Part shown: piece by piece, positions 32,958-41,485 of the stretch
Position numbering within the stretch: the stretch's first letter is position 1
Layout of the letters: each line of letters begins with the position of its first letter
Notes under the pieces: model-generated
Told to the model about the DNA's origin: nothing
The model's database searches: none
The model's input: only the letters and a program-made list of their open reading frames with translations
DNA from: Opitutales bacterium
GTDB taxonomy: Bacteria > Verrucomicrobiota > Verrucomicrobiia > Opitutales > UBA953
DNA: 64,000 bases
Assembly (NCBI GenBank): GCA_024697185.1
Contig: JAILGB010000020.1
Span: forward strand, 1 to 64,000
Reading direction: 5' to 3'
Made by a program: the position numbers and the translations under genes

Positions 32958-34421
32958 TTAGCGATTGTCTTTTTTGGGCTTCTTTGAGGGACGCTCTTTT
33001 TGAGCTTTGCCGACAAAGTCAAATTTTACGGGAACGCCGCCGAGGTCGAACGCCTCATAAAATTTGGCTTTCAAATAACGCTCGTAAGCCTCGTCGAGTC
33101 GTTCTTCCGAGTTACAATAAAGCGCGATTCGGATCGGCTTGTTCTTTGTCTGCAAGGCATAATAGCATTTGAAACGCCTGCCGCTCACAACACGCGGCTC
33201 CTGCATCGCCATCGCCTTTGCGATCGCCCGGTTGACCTGACCCGTCGGCAAACGGACATTCATGCGCTCGTTGAGCTCGACCGCTTCCGCCAGCAGTTCC
33301 TCAACATGATAGCCTTCCTTGGCGGAAGCGAAAATAATGCGTGAACCCGGCAGGAAAAAGAGTTCCTTGTGAATCGCTTTTACAAAAGCGCGGCGGAACT
33401 CTTCTTCATTGGCGTAATCGCCGGCAGCCTGACCGCCTTTGAAATGCTGGCGCGCCAAATCCCATTTGTTGACGACGATCACCAAGCCGACGCCGAGATC
33501 GATCAGACTGCCCGCCAACTGCTTGTCCAAACGCGTGACACCCGTCATCGCGTCTATGACCAAAAAACAAACATCCGCGCGCTGCAACGCCTCTTCCGTC
33601 CGGAGCGAGGAAAAATATTCCAGGGTGTCAAACTTGTTCTTGGCGCGTTTTCCCGCCGTGTCCGCGAGTTCAAAATGATAGGTTTTTCCCGTTTTGTCTG
33701 TCCAGTCAAGCCGCTTTTTGATCGCTTCGCGCGTCGTTCCCGCGACTTCGGAGACGATCAGGCGCTCCTCCTTCAAAAGACAGTTCCCGAGCGAACTTTT
33801 CCCGACATTGGGTTTGCCAGCCAGACAGATGCGAATCGGTTCCGGATCTTCGGGCGCCTTCGGCTTTTCAACGACATTCCCGTCTTCATCGATCAATTCC
33901 TCATCGTCTTCGGGCATGCCGATAATTTTTAAAATTTCCTGCCGCAAAAATTCCAGACCGAGATTGTGTTCCGCAGAAATCAGCACGGGGGTGCCGAAAC
34001 CCAATTTATAAAATTCCCCCTGCACCATTTTCCGGTCCTCGTTATCGACTTTGTTGACCGCCAAGACAACCTGTTTGTTGTATTTTCGCAACGCTGCCGC
34101 CACCTCGAGATCCAGCGGTGTGCAACCCTGGGTGACATCGGTTACCATCACCACACATTCCGCCGCGGTGATGGCAAAATTGACCTGCTCCTCAACGGCG
34201 TCGGCAATCACCTTGGGCGTCGATTCTTCCGTAAAAAGTCCGATTCCGCCCGTATCCATCAGCAAATAGTCGTCGCCGGGAACGCGTTCCGTAATCAAAT
34301 CGCGGGTCACACCCGGCATATCGTGAACAATGGAAACCCGACGGCCGAGCAAGCGGTTGAACAAACGGCTCTTGCCAACATTGGGCCTCCCGACAATCGC
34401 AACTGAACGCGGTATAGTCAT
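32958..34421 (-). CDS. der: Ribosome-associated GTPase Der (EngA; 487 aa)
   Basis: Essential GTPase for 50S maturation with two G domains in tandem. Domain 1 starts VAIVGRPNVGKSRLFNRL with DTGGIGL and NKVD; domain 2 has ICLAGKPNVGKSSLGNCL, DTAGKR and NKWD. The C-terminal KH-like domain (residues ~370-460) binds rRNA. A Lys-rich tail ends the protein. First gene of der-rsmA-folP. Confidence 0.98.
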   Translation of the reverse strand: MTIPRSVAIVGRPNVGKSRLFNRLLGRRVSIVHDMPGVTRDLITERVPGDDYLLMDTGGIGLFTEESTPKVIADAVEEQVNFAITAAECVVMVTDVTQGCTPLDLEVAAALRKYNKQVVLAVNKVDNEDRKMVQGEFYKLGFGTPVLISAEHNLGLEFLRQEILKIIGMPEDDEELIDEDGNVVEKPKAPEDPEPIRICLAGKPNVGKSSLGNCLLKEERLIVSEVAGTTREAIKKRLDWTDKTGKTYHFELADTAGKRAKNKFDTLEYFSSLRTEEALQRADVCFLVIDAMTGVTRLDKQLAGSLIDLGVGLVIVVNKWDLARQHFKGGQAAGDYANEEEFRRAFVKAIHKELFFLPGSRIIFASAKEGYHVEELLAEAVELNERMNVRLPTGQVNRAIAKAMAMQEPRVVSGRRFKCYYALQTKNKPIRIALYCNSEERLDEAYERYLKAKFYEAFDLGGVPVKFDFVGKAQKERPSKKPKKDNR

Positions 34422-34485
34422 ATGAAAATCAAAAATTAAATGAAAGTTTTCACTAATTTTACGAAATTCCCGTTCCCGCCGCTAC

Positions 34486-34532
34486 AAAAAATCGTTCCCG
34501 CGAGAGACAAAATCTTCGCGGGAACGATTTTT
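34486..34532 (-). terminator. Terminator after ridA, inverted motif pair
   Basis: AAAAATCGTTCCCGCGA and TCGCGGGAACGATTTTT form a perfect 17-bp stem with a 13-nt loop, 11 bp past the ridA stop; T-tracts occur on both strands. This is the cleanest example in the window of the dispersed motif used as a terminator stem. Confidence 0.9.
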
Positions 34533-34542
34533 AGAGCGAAAA

Positions 34543-35007
34543 CTATTCGACTTCGAGCACGACTTGCACTTCCGCCGTGGCATTGAGCGGAACACCCGGC
34601 AAAGCGACGGCCGCTCGGGCGTGTTTGCCCGCCTCGCCAAAAATCTCCACCAGGACATCCGACGCCCCGTTAATCACCTTGGGCGCCATTTCAAAGCCGG
34701 CGGGCGCGTTCACAAAACCGTTGAGGTTGACGACACGCTTGATCTTGTCGAGCGAACCCAATGCCGCCTTCGCATTCGCCAACGCAGCCAAAGCACAAGC
34801 TTTTGCCGCAGCGTAGCCGTAATCGAGATCTTTTTCCGGAGCCGAACCGATCTGCCCCGTGTAGGCGAGTTTGCCGTCCACCATCGGCAGCGTTCCCGCG
34901 ATAAAAAGCAAATTGCCTGTGCGAACGCTCGAAACATAGGAACCTGCTGGAGCCGGAGCCGGCGGCAAGACCAAACCCAATGAATTGATTTTTTCTTCGA
35001 TTGTCAT
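34543..35007 (-). CDS. RidA family protein (154 aa)
   Basis: RidA/YjgF proteins hydrolyse reactive enamine/imine intermediates of pyridoxal enzymes. This is the longer, about 150-residue subgroup: GSYVSSVRTGNLLFIAGTLPM, VNLNGFVNAPAGFEMAPKVINGASDVLVEIFG and ARAAVALPGVPLNATAEVQVVLEVE. Start at 35007 (MTIEEKINSLG); an earlier ATG at 35019 overlaps a TATAAT box at 35023-35018. Single-gene unit, closed by a perfect motif-pair terminator. Substrate unknown. Confidence 0.88.
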   Translation of the reverse strand: MTIEEKINSLGLVLPPAPAPAGSYVSSVRTGNLLFIAGTLPMVDGKLAYTGQIGSAPEKDLDYGYAAAKACALAALANAKAALGSLDKIKRVVNLNGFVNAPAGFEMAPKVINGASDVLVEIFGEAGKHARAAVALPGVPLNATAEVQVVLEVE

Positions 35008-35055
35008 AATGCTCTTCATTATAAAACCCCGTCGCAAAACTTAAAAGCAAAATCG

Positions 35056-35108
35056 CGGGAACGGGAAAGTTCGCCGTCTTTGTCGTTCCCGTAAAATGTC
35101 GTTCCCGC
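35056..35108 (-). terminator. Terminator region after xerC with three repeat motifs
   Basis: CGGGAACG (35056-35063) faces two copies of CGTTCCCG (35084-35091 and from 35100), giving alternative hairpins 10-50 bp beyond the xerC stop. T-rich sequence follows on the minus strand. Confidence 0.6.
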
Positions 35109-35115
35109 AAAAAGT

Positions 35116-36084
35116 TCAGGCGCGCGGATGAGCCTTTTTGTGAACATTTTTAAGTCGGGCGAGCGTGACGTGGGTGTAAATCTGAGTTGTCGAGAGGGAT
35201 GCGTGTCCGAGTTGTTCCTGAACAATGCGGATATCGGCGCCGTTGTCGAGCATGTGCGTCGCACAGGAATGCCGAAGCTTGTGCGGTGTAATGTCCATCG
35301 GCAAATTCGCCAGCTTCAGATAACGGCGCAGCCGTTCCCGTATTTGTCCGGGTTCGATAGGATTGCCCAGCGTTCCCGCAAAAACATATTCGCCGGCGGC
35401 GGGAATGCTTTTATAAAAATTTTTAAGCGCCGTCATCGCCGTTTTTCCAGCGGGAACGACGCGTTCTTTTTTGCCTTTGCCCAAGACTTTGATCAAGCCC
35501 GATTCCAAATCGACGTTCTCGCGACGCAAGGTGCAAAGTTCGCCAATGCGCAAGCCCGCCCCGTAAAGCAAGGTCAAAACCGCCTCGTCGCGCGCCGCCT
35601 CTTCCGGCGAGATCAGGGATTTTTTGAGCGCCTCCTCAGGCATCGCCATCAAAGCCAAGGCTTGTTTTTCCGTTAAAAATTTTGGCAGACGCTTCGGCAA
35701 CTTCGGCAAAATCAATCCCGTCATCGGGGAGACTTTGATTATTTTTTTCAACCTCAAAAATTTATAAAAAGAATGAAGCGCCGTCATCCAAAGTTTGACA
35801 GTTTTGCGCGACAAAGCTTTTTCGTCTGTTTTGCCGTAAACTTCGCCGTTTTGACAGGCGATGACAAAGGCGCGAAAAACATTCAGTTTGAGCTTGTCCC
35901 ATTTGCCGTCAAATCCCGAACAGCGCTCCGCCCAGCGCGCGAAAGTGTTCAAGGCGTGCTCATAGTTAAAAAGGGTGTGTTCGGAAAAGCGCCGTTCGTT
36001 GCGCATATAGTCCAAAAACTGATAAATGCGCCCACAGCCCGGAGTCTGCGGCGCATTTTCTTCGGAGACGATTTCAAGTCCCAT
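35116..36084 (-). CDS. xer: Tyrosine recombinase of the XerC/XerD type (322 aa)
   Basis: Site-specific recombinase that resolves chromosome dimers at dif. N-terminal SAM-like core-binding domain (residues ~15-110), then a catalytic domain with TLLYGAGLRIGELCTLRREN (first catalytic Arg), LGKGKKERVVP, HKLRHSCATHMLDNGADIRIV (HxxR) and LGHASLSTTQIYTHV (H and nucleophile Tyr). Length fits a housekeeping Xer rather than an integron or phage integrase. It starts 1 nt inside the queF stop (TGATG). Confidence 0.93.
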   Translation of the reverse strand: MGLEIVSEENAPQTPGCGRIYQFLDYMRNERRFSEHTLFNYEHALNTFARWAERCSGFDGKWDKLKLNVFRAFVIACQNGEVYGKTDEKALSRKTVKLWMTALHSFYKFLRLKKIIKVSPMTGLILPKLPKRLPKFLTEKQALALMAMPEEALKKSLISPEEAARDEAVLTLLYGAGLRIGELCTLRRENVDLESGLIKVLGKGKKERVVPAGKTAMTALKNFYKSIPAAGEYVFAGTLGNPIEPGQIRERLRRYLKLANLPMDITPHKLRHSCATHMLDNGADIRIVQEQLGHASLSTTQIYTHVTLARLKNVHKKAHPRA

Positions 36085-36509
36085 CAGCAGTTTTCGGGAC
36101 GTTTGCCGTAATTGGCGCGCACGGCGATCCCGATCCCGCCACGCGCGTTAAATTCGCCGATCACTTCGCACCATTTGGGGTCAAGGGCGGCGACCAGATC
36201 GTCGAGCATCTGATTGACGATATGTTCGTGAAACGCGCCCTCGTCGCGATAGCTCCAAAAATAAAGTTTAAGCGATTTGGACTCGACGATTTTTTTGTCG
36301 GGAACATAACGGATTGTTATTTTGGCGAAATCCGGCTGACCCGTTGCCGGGCAAAGTGTTGTGAATTCGTCCGTTGTTAGTTCGACAAGATAATCGCGAC
36401 GGCTGTGATTCGGGAAAACCTCCAATTTTCGCAGCGGGCGATTGCGCGTTGCCGGATTGGAGCCGATCGAGAGGCCCGCCAAATCTTTTTTGGAAGTGAT
36501 CTTAGCCAT
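36084..36509 (-). CDS. queF: NADPH-dependent 7-cyano-7-deazaguanine reductase, QueF (141 aa)
   Basis: Reduces preQ0 to preQ1 in queuosine synthesis, a tRNA modification. The single-domain (type I) form is shown by FTTLCPATGQPDFAKI with the catalytic Cys, ESKSLKLYFWSYRDEG (QueF motif) and GAFHEHIVNQMLDDL. Start set at 36509 (MAKITSKKD); the longer frame to 36566 runs into the previous gene and would be 19 residues longer without family similarity. Overlaps the previous gene by 8 bp and xer by 1 bp. Confidence 0.95.
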   Translation of the reverse strand: MAKITSKKDLAGLSIGSNPATRNRPLRKLEVFPNHSRRDYLVELTTDEFTTLCPATGQPDFAKITIRYVPDKKIVESKSLKLYFWSYRDEGAFHEHIVNQMLDDLVAALDPKWCEVIGEFNARGGIGIAVRANYGKRPENC

Positions 36510-37134
36510 GGGCGATCGCGAGCGTTTCCTGTGTTCTGCGGGTGATTTCCGCCCAATCTTCAGCAATAATCAGTTCTTCCGGGCAAATCCACGCCGCGCC
36601 GATGCCGACGACAGAAGGATGTTGGAGCCAGGTCTTCATGTTGCCGTTGTTGAGGTTTCCTGTCGCGAGGAATTGCGGCTGGGCTTCACCAAACGCCAGG
36701 CAGCCGGCATTCAAAAGCTCGATGCCAACAGCCGCCGCCGGATAAAAATTCATAAAGTTGCAGCCGCGTCCCAATGCCCGCAGCATATTTGACGGCGTCA
36801 TCACGCCGGGAATCAAAGGAATGCCTTCTTCTGCCGCCCGGTCGAGATGGTGGGGGTCAAAGCCCGCCGTAACGACAAAGCGTGCGCCACTCATATGCGC
36901 GTCGCCGATTTGTTCCTGACGTATAAGATCCGCCACTCCGACAAACATTTCGGGCAGTTCGCTCGAGATTGTCTGAATCGCCATTGTATAATCCGCAGAG
37001 CGCGCCGTAATCGCGACGAGATCGCAGCCGCCAGCCATCAGCGCATAGCAAAGCGGCAAGGCTTTTTCCGCCGAATCAAGTGTTGCATAAGGCAGAACCC
37101 GGATACTTTTAATATGTTCAAGAATCGCTTCCAT
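36502..37134 (-). CDS. KDPG/KHG aldolase-like protein lacking catalytic Lys and Glu (210 aa)
   Basis: The fold and length match KDPG/4-hydroxy-2-oxoglutarate aldolase (Eda): IRVLPYATLDSAEKALPL, GGCDLVAITARS, GARFVVTAGFDPHHL, IPLIPGVMTPSNMLRALGRG and CNFMNFYPAAAVG. In active enzymes GVxxLKFFPAE holds the Schiff-base Lys and VLEVTLRT the catalytic Glu. Here those positions read MNFYPAA (Asn129) and VAITARS (Ala41), while Arg45 and the phosphate-binding PGVMTPS are kept. So the protein is probably not a normal aldolase. A TATAAT box 7 nt before the ATG suggests its own leaderless promoter. It heads the unit with queF and xer. Confidence 0.85.
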   Translation of the reverse strand: MEAILEHIKSIRVLPYATLDSAEKALPLCYALMAGGCDLVAITARSADYTMAIQTISSELPEMFVGVADLIRQEQIGDAHMSGARFVVTAGFDPHHLDRAAEEGIPLIPGVMTPSNMLRALGRGCNFMNFYPAAAVGIELLNAGCLAFGEAQPQFLATGNLNNGNMKTWLQHPSVVGIGAAWICPEELIIAEDWAEITRRTQETLAIAHG

Positions 37135-37141
37135 AAATTTA

Positions 37142-37147
37142 ATTATA
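37142..37147 (-). promoter_or_regulatory. Putative -10 box of the aldolase-like gene, leaderless
   Basis: A perfect TATAAT on the minus strand, 7 nt before the ATG at 37134, inside the 27-bp gap after mpl. The -35 region is weak. Confidence 0.45.
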
Positions 37148-37161
37148 AACAACGTTTTTTT

Positions 37162-38586
37162 TTAAGACGACAAAGATTGAATAAAATTTTGAATAATTCC
37201 GCCGAATGCGCCGTTTGAGAAAAAAACGACGAGAAGCGGTCGTTCCCGTGAAGCTTTTTTCGATTCATCGATCAATGCCGTCAAAATTTCCCCATTGTCC
37301 TTTGCGGCGAGCGCGTCTCTGCCACGGGACTTCAGCGTTCCCGCGACTTGCTCCGTATCCATTTTTTCCGCTCCCTGTGAAGCGTGATGAACGGGAGCGA
37401 TAAGAGCCCGGTCAGCTTTTTCGAGTGAGTCGGTAAAAGCCTCCTGCATAATTTTTCGCACGGCGGTATTGGAACGCGGCTCAAAAGCGGCGACCAGTTT
37501 GTGTTGCGGATAGCGTTCCCGCAAGGCTTCGAGGGTCAGCCGCAAGGCTGTCGGGTGGTGTCCGAAATCCTCGACCGCTGTCAGTTCCGGACGATCGATT
37601 AAGATTTCGCGACGCCGTTTGACGCCTTTGAATTCGCCAAGCGCGTCCAACGGGAACGTCCATTCCGGATTTTTGTCGTTCCCGTAAAGCGCCGCCGCCG
37701 TTCCCGCCATTGCGGCGTTGCGCGCGTTAAATATTCCGCTTTGGCTCCAGCGGACAGTCGTCCATTCGCGCCCCTTCCAAGTCAGTTTGAATGTCGAGCC
37801 CGTCGGAGTTTCCTTAAAATCCAAGATTCTCACATCGCAATGCTCGCCGACTCCGACGCGGACAATCGGGCACCACGAAACCGCCTCCAGCAAAGGCGCG
37901 ATATTGGCATCGTCGCCGTTGGCGACAATATAACCTGAGCGCGGCACCAGACGCATCACATGGGAAAAAGTCCGCTGAACATCCTGCAGATCTCTAAAAA
38001 TATCCGCATGATCAAATTCCAAATTGTTGAGCAAGAGAATTTCCGGCAAGTATTGGATAAATTTTGAACGTTTGTCAAAAAAGGCCGTGTCATATTCGTC
38101 GCCTTCGATGACAAAGGGCGCGCCGTCTTCGCCCGCGTGCGCTCCCGTCGGCAAATCGCGCGGCACTCCGCCGATCAGCCAGCCCGGATTTTTGCCGGCG
38201 GATTTCAACAAATAAGCCGCCAAAGTCGAAGTCGTCGTCTTGCCGTGCGTTCCCGCGACAACGATGTTGTGACGCCTGCAAAGCAATTGCGTCCGCAAAA
38301 GTTCCGGCAAGGAAACATACGGGAACGCTCGCGATTCGAGCAGCCATTCCATTTCCGGATGCCCGCGCGAAACCACATTGCCGACTACCACCAGGTCCGG
38401 GCGTTCCCGCAACAAGGCTTCCGCGCTATAGCCTTCCCGAATCTCAATCCCCTGCGAACGCAAAAGATCCGACATCGGCGGATAAACGCCCTTGTCCGAA
38501 CCGCTCACGCGATGTCCGAGTTCCCGCATCAGCAAAGCCGCGTTGCCCATCGCCGTGCCACAGATTCCCATAAAATAAATATGCAT
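37162..38586 (-). CDS. mpl: UDP-N-acetylmuramate:L-alanyl-gamma-D-glutamyl-meso-DAP ligase (474 aa)
   Basis: Attaches recycled muropeptide tripeptide to UDP-MurNAc. Mur-ligase motifs: IYFMGICGTAMGNAALLMRELGHRVSGSD (the Mpl/MurC N-terminus), VVAGTHGKTTTSTLAAYLL (ATP-binding), VIEGDEYDTAFFDKRSKF, LNNLEFDHADIFRDL, and EDFGHHPTALRLTLEAL. EGDEYDTAFFDKRSKF distinguishes Mpl from MurC. Start at 38586 (MHIYFMGICG); an upstream in-frame start at 38622 would add basic residues that overlap the promoter. Implies DAP peptidoglycan and recycling. Confidence 0.95.
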   Translation of the reverse strand: MHIYFMGICGTAMGNAALLMRELGHRVSGSDKGVYPPMSDLLRSQGIEIREGYSAEALLRERPDLVVVGNVVSRGHPEMEWLLESRAFPYVSLPELLRTQLLCRRHNIVVAGTHGKTTTSTLAAYLLKSAGKNPGWLIGGVPRDLPTGAHAGEDGAPFVIEGDEYDTAFFDKRSKFIQYLPEILLLNNLEFDHADIFRDLQDVQRTFSHVMRLVPRSGYIVANGDDANIAPLLEAVSWCPIVRVGVGEHCDVRILDFKETPTGSTFKLTWKGREWTTVRWSQSGIFNARNAAMAGTAAALYGNDKNPEWTFPLDALGEFKGVKRRREILIDRPELTAVEDFGHHPTALRLTLEALRERYPQHKLVAAFEPRSNTAVRKIMQEAFTDSLEKADRALIAPVHHASQGAEKMDTEQVAGTLKSRGRDALAAKDNGEILTALIDESKKASRERPLLVVFFSNGAFGGIIQNFIQSLSS

Positions 38587-38593
38587 GGGATTT

Positions 38594-38622
38594 ATTATAA
38601 AGAAGCACCGCTTTCTTTTCAA
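38594..38622 (-). promoter_or_regulatory. Strong leaderless promoter of mpl
   Basis: Reading minus: TTGAAA (38622-38617), exactly 17 bp, TATAAT (38599-38594), then 7 nt and the ATG at 38586. The transcript should begin at or one base from the start codon. Confidence 0.7.
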
Positions 38623-38692
38623 TTTCCCAAGACAAAAACCGCGCGGGAACGACGGCGTTCCCTCGAAAAAGGACGTTCCCGCCGGGAGGCTC

Positions 38693-39334
38693 TCAGTGTT
38701 TTTCTTTAATCAGCGAAAAATAAATTTCCGGCGCCGACAAGAAAATCAAAACATACGCGACCAATTCCAAGCTCTCCTCGATCAAACGGCGAATATCGGA
38801 CATGTTTTCGAAATCGCCGACGGAATCCCTGATAAAAGAAACGTGACCGACAGCCTGCGCCAAAGGCACAAAAACAATCAACGCCACGAAGAGCAAATCA
38901 AACGCTGTCGAATCCAAAAACTTGAACAATGCCGCTTTGGCCTCGTAGCGGTGCGACCAGGCATAAAAAAGCGCCAACAGCGGAAAAAGCCAGGCAAATT
39001 TCCAAGTAACGACCGGCAAAAGTTTATCAAAAAAAGAATCCAGTTCCCGCACAAAACAAAACGCCGTCAATCCCGCCAGGAAAAACAAGACGGGACGATA
39101 AAATTTGTCCCGCAATGCCAAAAAGGAAAAGCAGACTGTCGATAAAAACAAAAGCCCCAACTGAAGATTTTCGACCAAACCGTGTTCCGCGAACGTGTCC
39201 GTCTGATAATGTTTCGCCAATCCCCACAAAGCGATCACGACCGCAAAGACAACAACGAAATAAAGCCCATAACGCAAAATTTTGAAAGAAACTTTGCGCT
39301 CATAAAAATCAAATTTCCAAATACCGTTGTCCAT
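38693..39334 (-). CDS. Multi-span membrane protein of unknown function (213 aa)
   Basis: Not recognised. About six hydrophobic helices can be traced (residues ~20-42, 58-78, 82-98, 108-128, 145-165, 185-205), with a conserved-looking ENLQLGLLFLS and a RELDSFFDKLLP loop. The start at 39334 (MDNGIWKF) is chosen because the longer frame to 39547 reads through a 16-A tract and several repeat motifs. Three repeat motifs sit between its end and mpl. No enzyme motif seen. Confidence 0.65.
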   Translation of the reverse strand: MDNGIWKFDFYERKVSFKILRYGLYFVVVFAVVIALWGLAKHYQTDTFAEHGLVENLQLGLLFLSTVCFSFLALRDKFYRPVLFFLAGLTAFCFVRELDSFFDKLLPVVTWKFAWLFPLLALFYAWSHRYEAKAALFKFLDSTAFDLLFVALIVFVPLAQAVGHVSFIRDSVGDFENMSDIRRLIEESLELVAYVLIFLSAPEIYFSLIKEKH

Positions 39335-39432
39335 GGGGTAAAAAAAATAATAAAGACGAGGCGTTATAATAAAAACACCGTCATTTTTAGTATAATCTAA
39401 AAAGTCAAAAAAAAAAAAAAAACGAAAAAAAA

Positions 39433-39532
39433 GTTCCCGCAAAAAAATAAATTTCGCGGGAACGACGCTGTTCCCGCGAAAAAAACCGTTCCCGCGAGAT
39501 TTGATTTTACGGGAACGGCAATTGCGGGAACG
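39433..39532 (-). repeat. Cluster of six repeat motifs after the NERD-helicase gene
   Basis: Within 100 bp lie GTTCCCGC (39433), CGCGGGAACG (39455), GTTCCCGCG (39470), CGTTCCCGCG (39487), CGGGAACG (39510) and GCGGGAACG (39524). Inverted neighbours can form several mutually exclusive hairpins, so the cluster probably serves as a terminator of the minus-strand helicase gene. A run of 16 A (39407-39422) adjoins it. Confidence 0.85.
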
Positions 39533-39543
39533 CCGGGTAATTA

Positions 39544-41367
39544 TCACATGTCAACATTATCGCTGATGTCGATCATGTAAAACTCCGGAAAGTCTATCGC
39601 CGGTAGAGATTCGATTTGCCGTTGCGTGTATTTTTTCAATATTTCCTTATTGCGCGGGTCGAGATAAAAGATCTTTTTAAAATTTTCATATGAGAGAAAA
39701 AGATACAGCCTCCCAACCGCGCGGGAACTCGCCTCATACAGCCAGGTTTTCGTATCGTTGAGCCAATCGCTGTCTCTCGGCAAAAAAACAATCACCGTGT
39801 CAGCCTCGCAGCCCACAAATTTTGACAAATGAAAAAAGTCCCACGTCTCCTCATCTTGTCCGATCTGCGAGAGTTCGTCCGGCCAATTGCTTTTTCTGTC
39901 GGGGAAAAAATCTTTGAGTCTGTTTCGCCATTGAGTCCTGTTTACAAGAAATGCCGTGCGGTCAAACTTCCCGCCGTTTCGTTTAAATCGTTTGACGAAT
40001 TCTTTCATCACGCCCGACAACTTGTCTCCTTCCGGTCCTGTAATATAAACAACCGGTTTTTGGCCCCGATATTTCCGATCCTCTTCGTTTTTATTGAAAA
40101 CCTCTCCCGCCTCTTCCGGATTTTCAATTGGCAAAAACTCGCTCCCGTCGTCGATAAAAAGCCGCGCGAATCTTGCTGTCGCCTCCGTATTGCGGCAATT
40201 CATCGTTAGAGTATGTGCCTCCATTCCCTCTATAAATTTATACAATCTCGCCGATGCGCCGTTAACATCTTTTACATTAAAGCGTTGATTTTCGTCGTAA
40301 AAGACAATCCACTGCGCGCCGGAATTCACCCGTCTCAATTCCTCAACAATATCCCAAATTTCCGGATTCAAAAGTTGCGCCTCGTCAATAATAATCAGAT
40401 CGTATTCCCGCTGTTTTTTCGATTTTAAAACTTCAAGAGCGCGTCTCCATAGGTTTGACCAAAAATCCCTGTCGTCCTTTTTGGGCTCATCATTAATCCC
40501 TGTAATCTCACGACAAAGCGTCTCGATTCGTTCCGAGCACAGCTGGTCATCTCTTTCTTTGCACGTGTGTTCACGATGAATCCCGTGCAAAATCTTGTTC
40601 CAACACAGAAGCAAGGTCCGCCTGTTCATGGCATAGGCACCGATTGTGGCAAAACGTTCCGCAAAAAGCGTTTTCCCCGTTCCCGCGCCACCGGTAACGG
40701 AAAAACTTTTTCCCGTCCGCAAAAGCTCAGACAATATTTTTTCCTGCTTGTTAATATAGGAATTGAATTGTTCCCGCTGAAAAACGGAAAGGTTCATAAA
40801 GCGGAAGGATTTTTTGACAAAACTTGAGATTGTCGATTCCATCAATTCCGGTGGCATTTCCCACTCGTCCCGCTCGCCGAGCAGTTCCAAAAACTGCTCT
40901 TCAAGCGAATCATAATCGCTGTCACAGAAGAGCACATTCCCCTCATAGCCGTATTCGGCATAATCACAATATTTTTTTTGCGGGAACGCCAAAACGCCGG
41001 CAATCCTCGGATTCGAATAATTGAAATCACAAGCACAATAACGATTACAATGTTCGGCAAAAGCCTCCACCTCCTTGTCCAACTGCTTCGAAATGTCTTT
41101 CTCCTCAGATTCGTCATCCATTCGAGCCCACCATGTTCCATTAGCCCATTCGATATATTTGCAATTTTTTTGCTCTATAATAATCACACCGCCGCTGGGT
41201 TTGTGAAACAAAATAAAATCAATCTCCCCGCGCCTGCCGCTCAAAAACTGCACAGAATAATAACAAAGCCAATCGTCAGAAAGAGACTTTTCCAAACAAC
41301 TTAAAAACTCTTTCTCCGAATTGCGTTCCTTACGACTGAAAACACTTAAATCCGCACCAATTCTCAT
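39544..41367 (-). CDS. NERD-domain nuclease/helicase-like ATPase (607 aa)
   Basis: N-terminal NERD (nuclease-related) domain, residues ~10-130: GRRGEIDFILFHKPSGGVIIIEQKNCKYIEW with the D-x-n-E-x-K catalytic pattern. A superfamily-1-like ATPase follows: FSVTGGAGTGKTLFAERFA (Walker A), DLIIIDEAQLLNPEIWDIV (Walker B), QWIVFYDENQRF and the C-terminal FVGCEADTVIVFLPRD and LYEASSRAVGRLYLFLS. The combination suggests a DNA-processing or defence protein, but no partner gene is nearby and two GGGAACG copies lie within it, so it looks resident rather than newly acquired. Function unproven. Confidence 0.85.
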   Translation of the reverse strand: MRIGADLSVFSRKERNSEKEFLSCLEKSLSDDWLCYYSVQFLSGRRGEIDFILFHKPSGGVIIIEQKNCKYIEWANGTWWARMDDESEEKDISKQLDKEVEAFAEHCNRYCACDFNYSNPRIAGVLAFPQKKYCDYAEYGYEGNVLFCDSDYDSLEEQFLELLGERDEWEMPPELMESTISSFVKKSFRFMNLSVFQREQFNSYINKQEKILSELLRTGKSFSVTGGAGTGKTLFAERFATIGAYAMNRRTLLLCWNKILHGIHREHTCKERDDQLCSERIETLCREITGINDEPKKDDRDFWSNLWRRALEVLKSKKQREYDLIIIDEAQLLNPEIWDIVEELRRVNSGAQWIVFYDENQRFNVKDVNGASARLYKFIEGMEAHTLTMNCRNTEATARFARLFIDDGSEFLPIENPEEAGEVFNKNEEDRKYRGQKPVVYITGPEGDKLSGVMKEFVKRFKRNGGKFDRTAFLVNRTQWRNRLKDFFPDRKSNWPDELSQIGQDEETWDFFHLSKFVGCEADTVIVFLPRDSDWLNDTKTWLYEASSRAVGRLYLFLSYENFKKIFYLDPRNKEILKKYTQRQIESLPAIDFPEFYMIDISDNVDM

Positions 41368-41485
41368 AAAAAAATAATTTTAAAGCAACAGGGATAAAAA
41401 TTATTCCCGTTCCCGAAAATTGTCAACAAAAATCCCCGCGTTCCCGAAAAAAAATCGAGGAAACGGCGATAAAAATGCGGTTCGA

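Noticed and set aside
39407-39422. Poly-A run of 16 as an insertion-sequence end
   Set aside because: There is no inverted repeat, target duplication or transposase nearby; it is more likely slippage next to the motif cluster.
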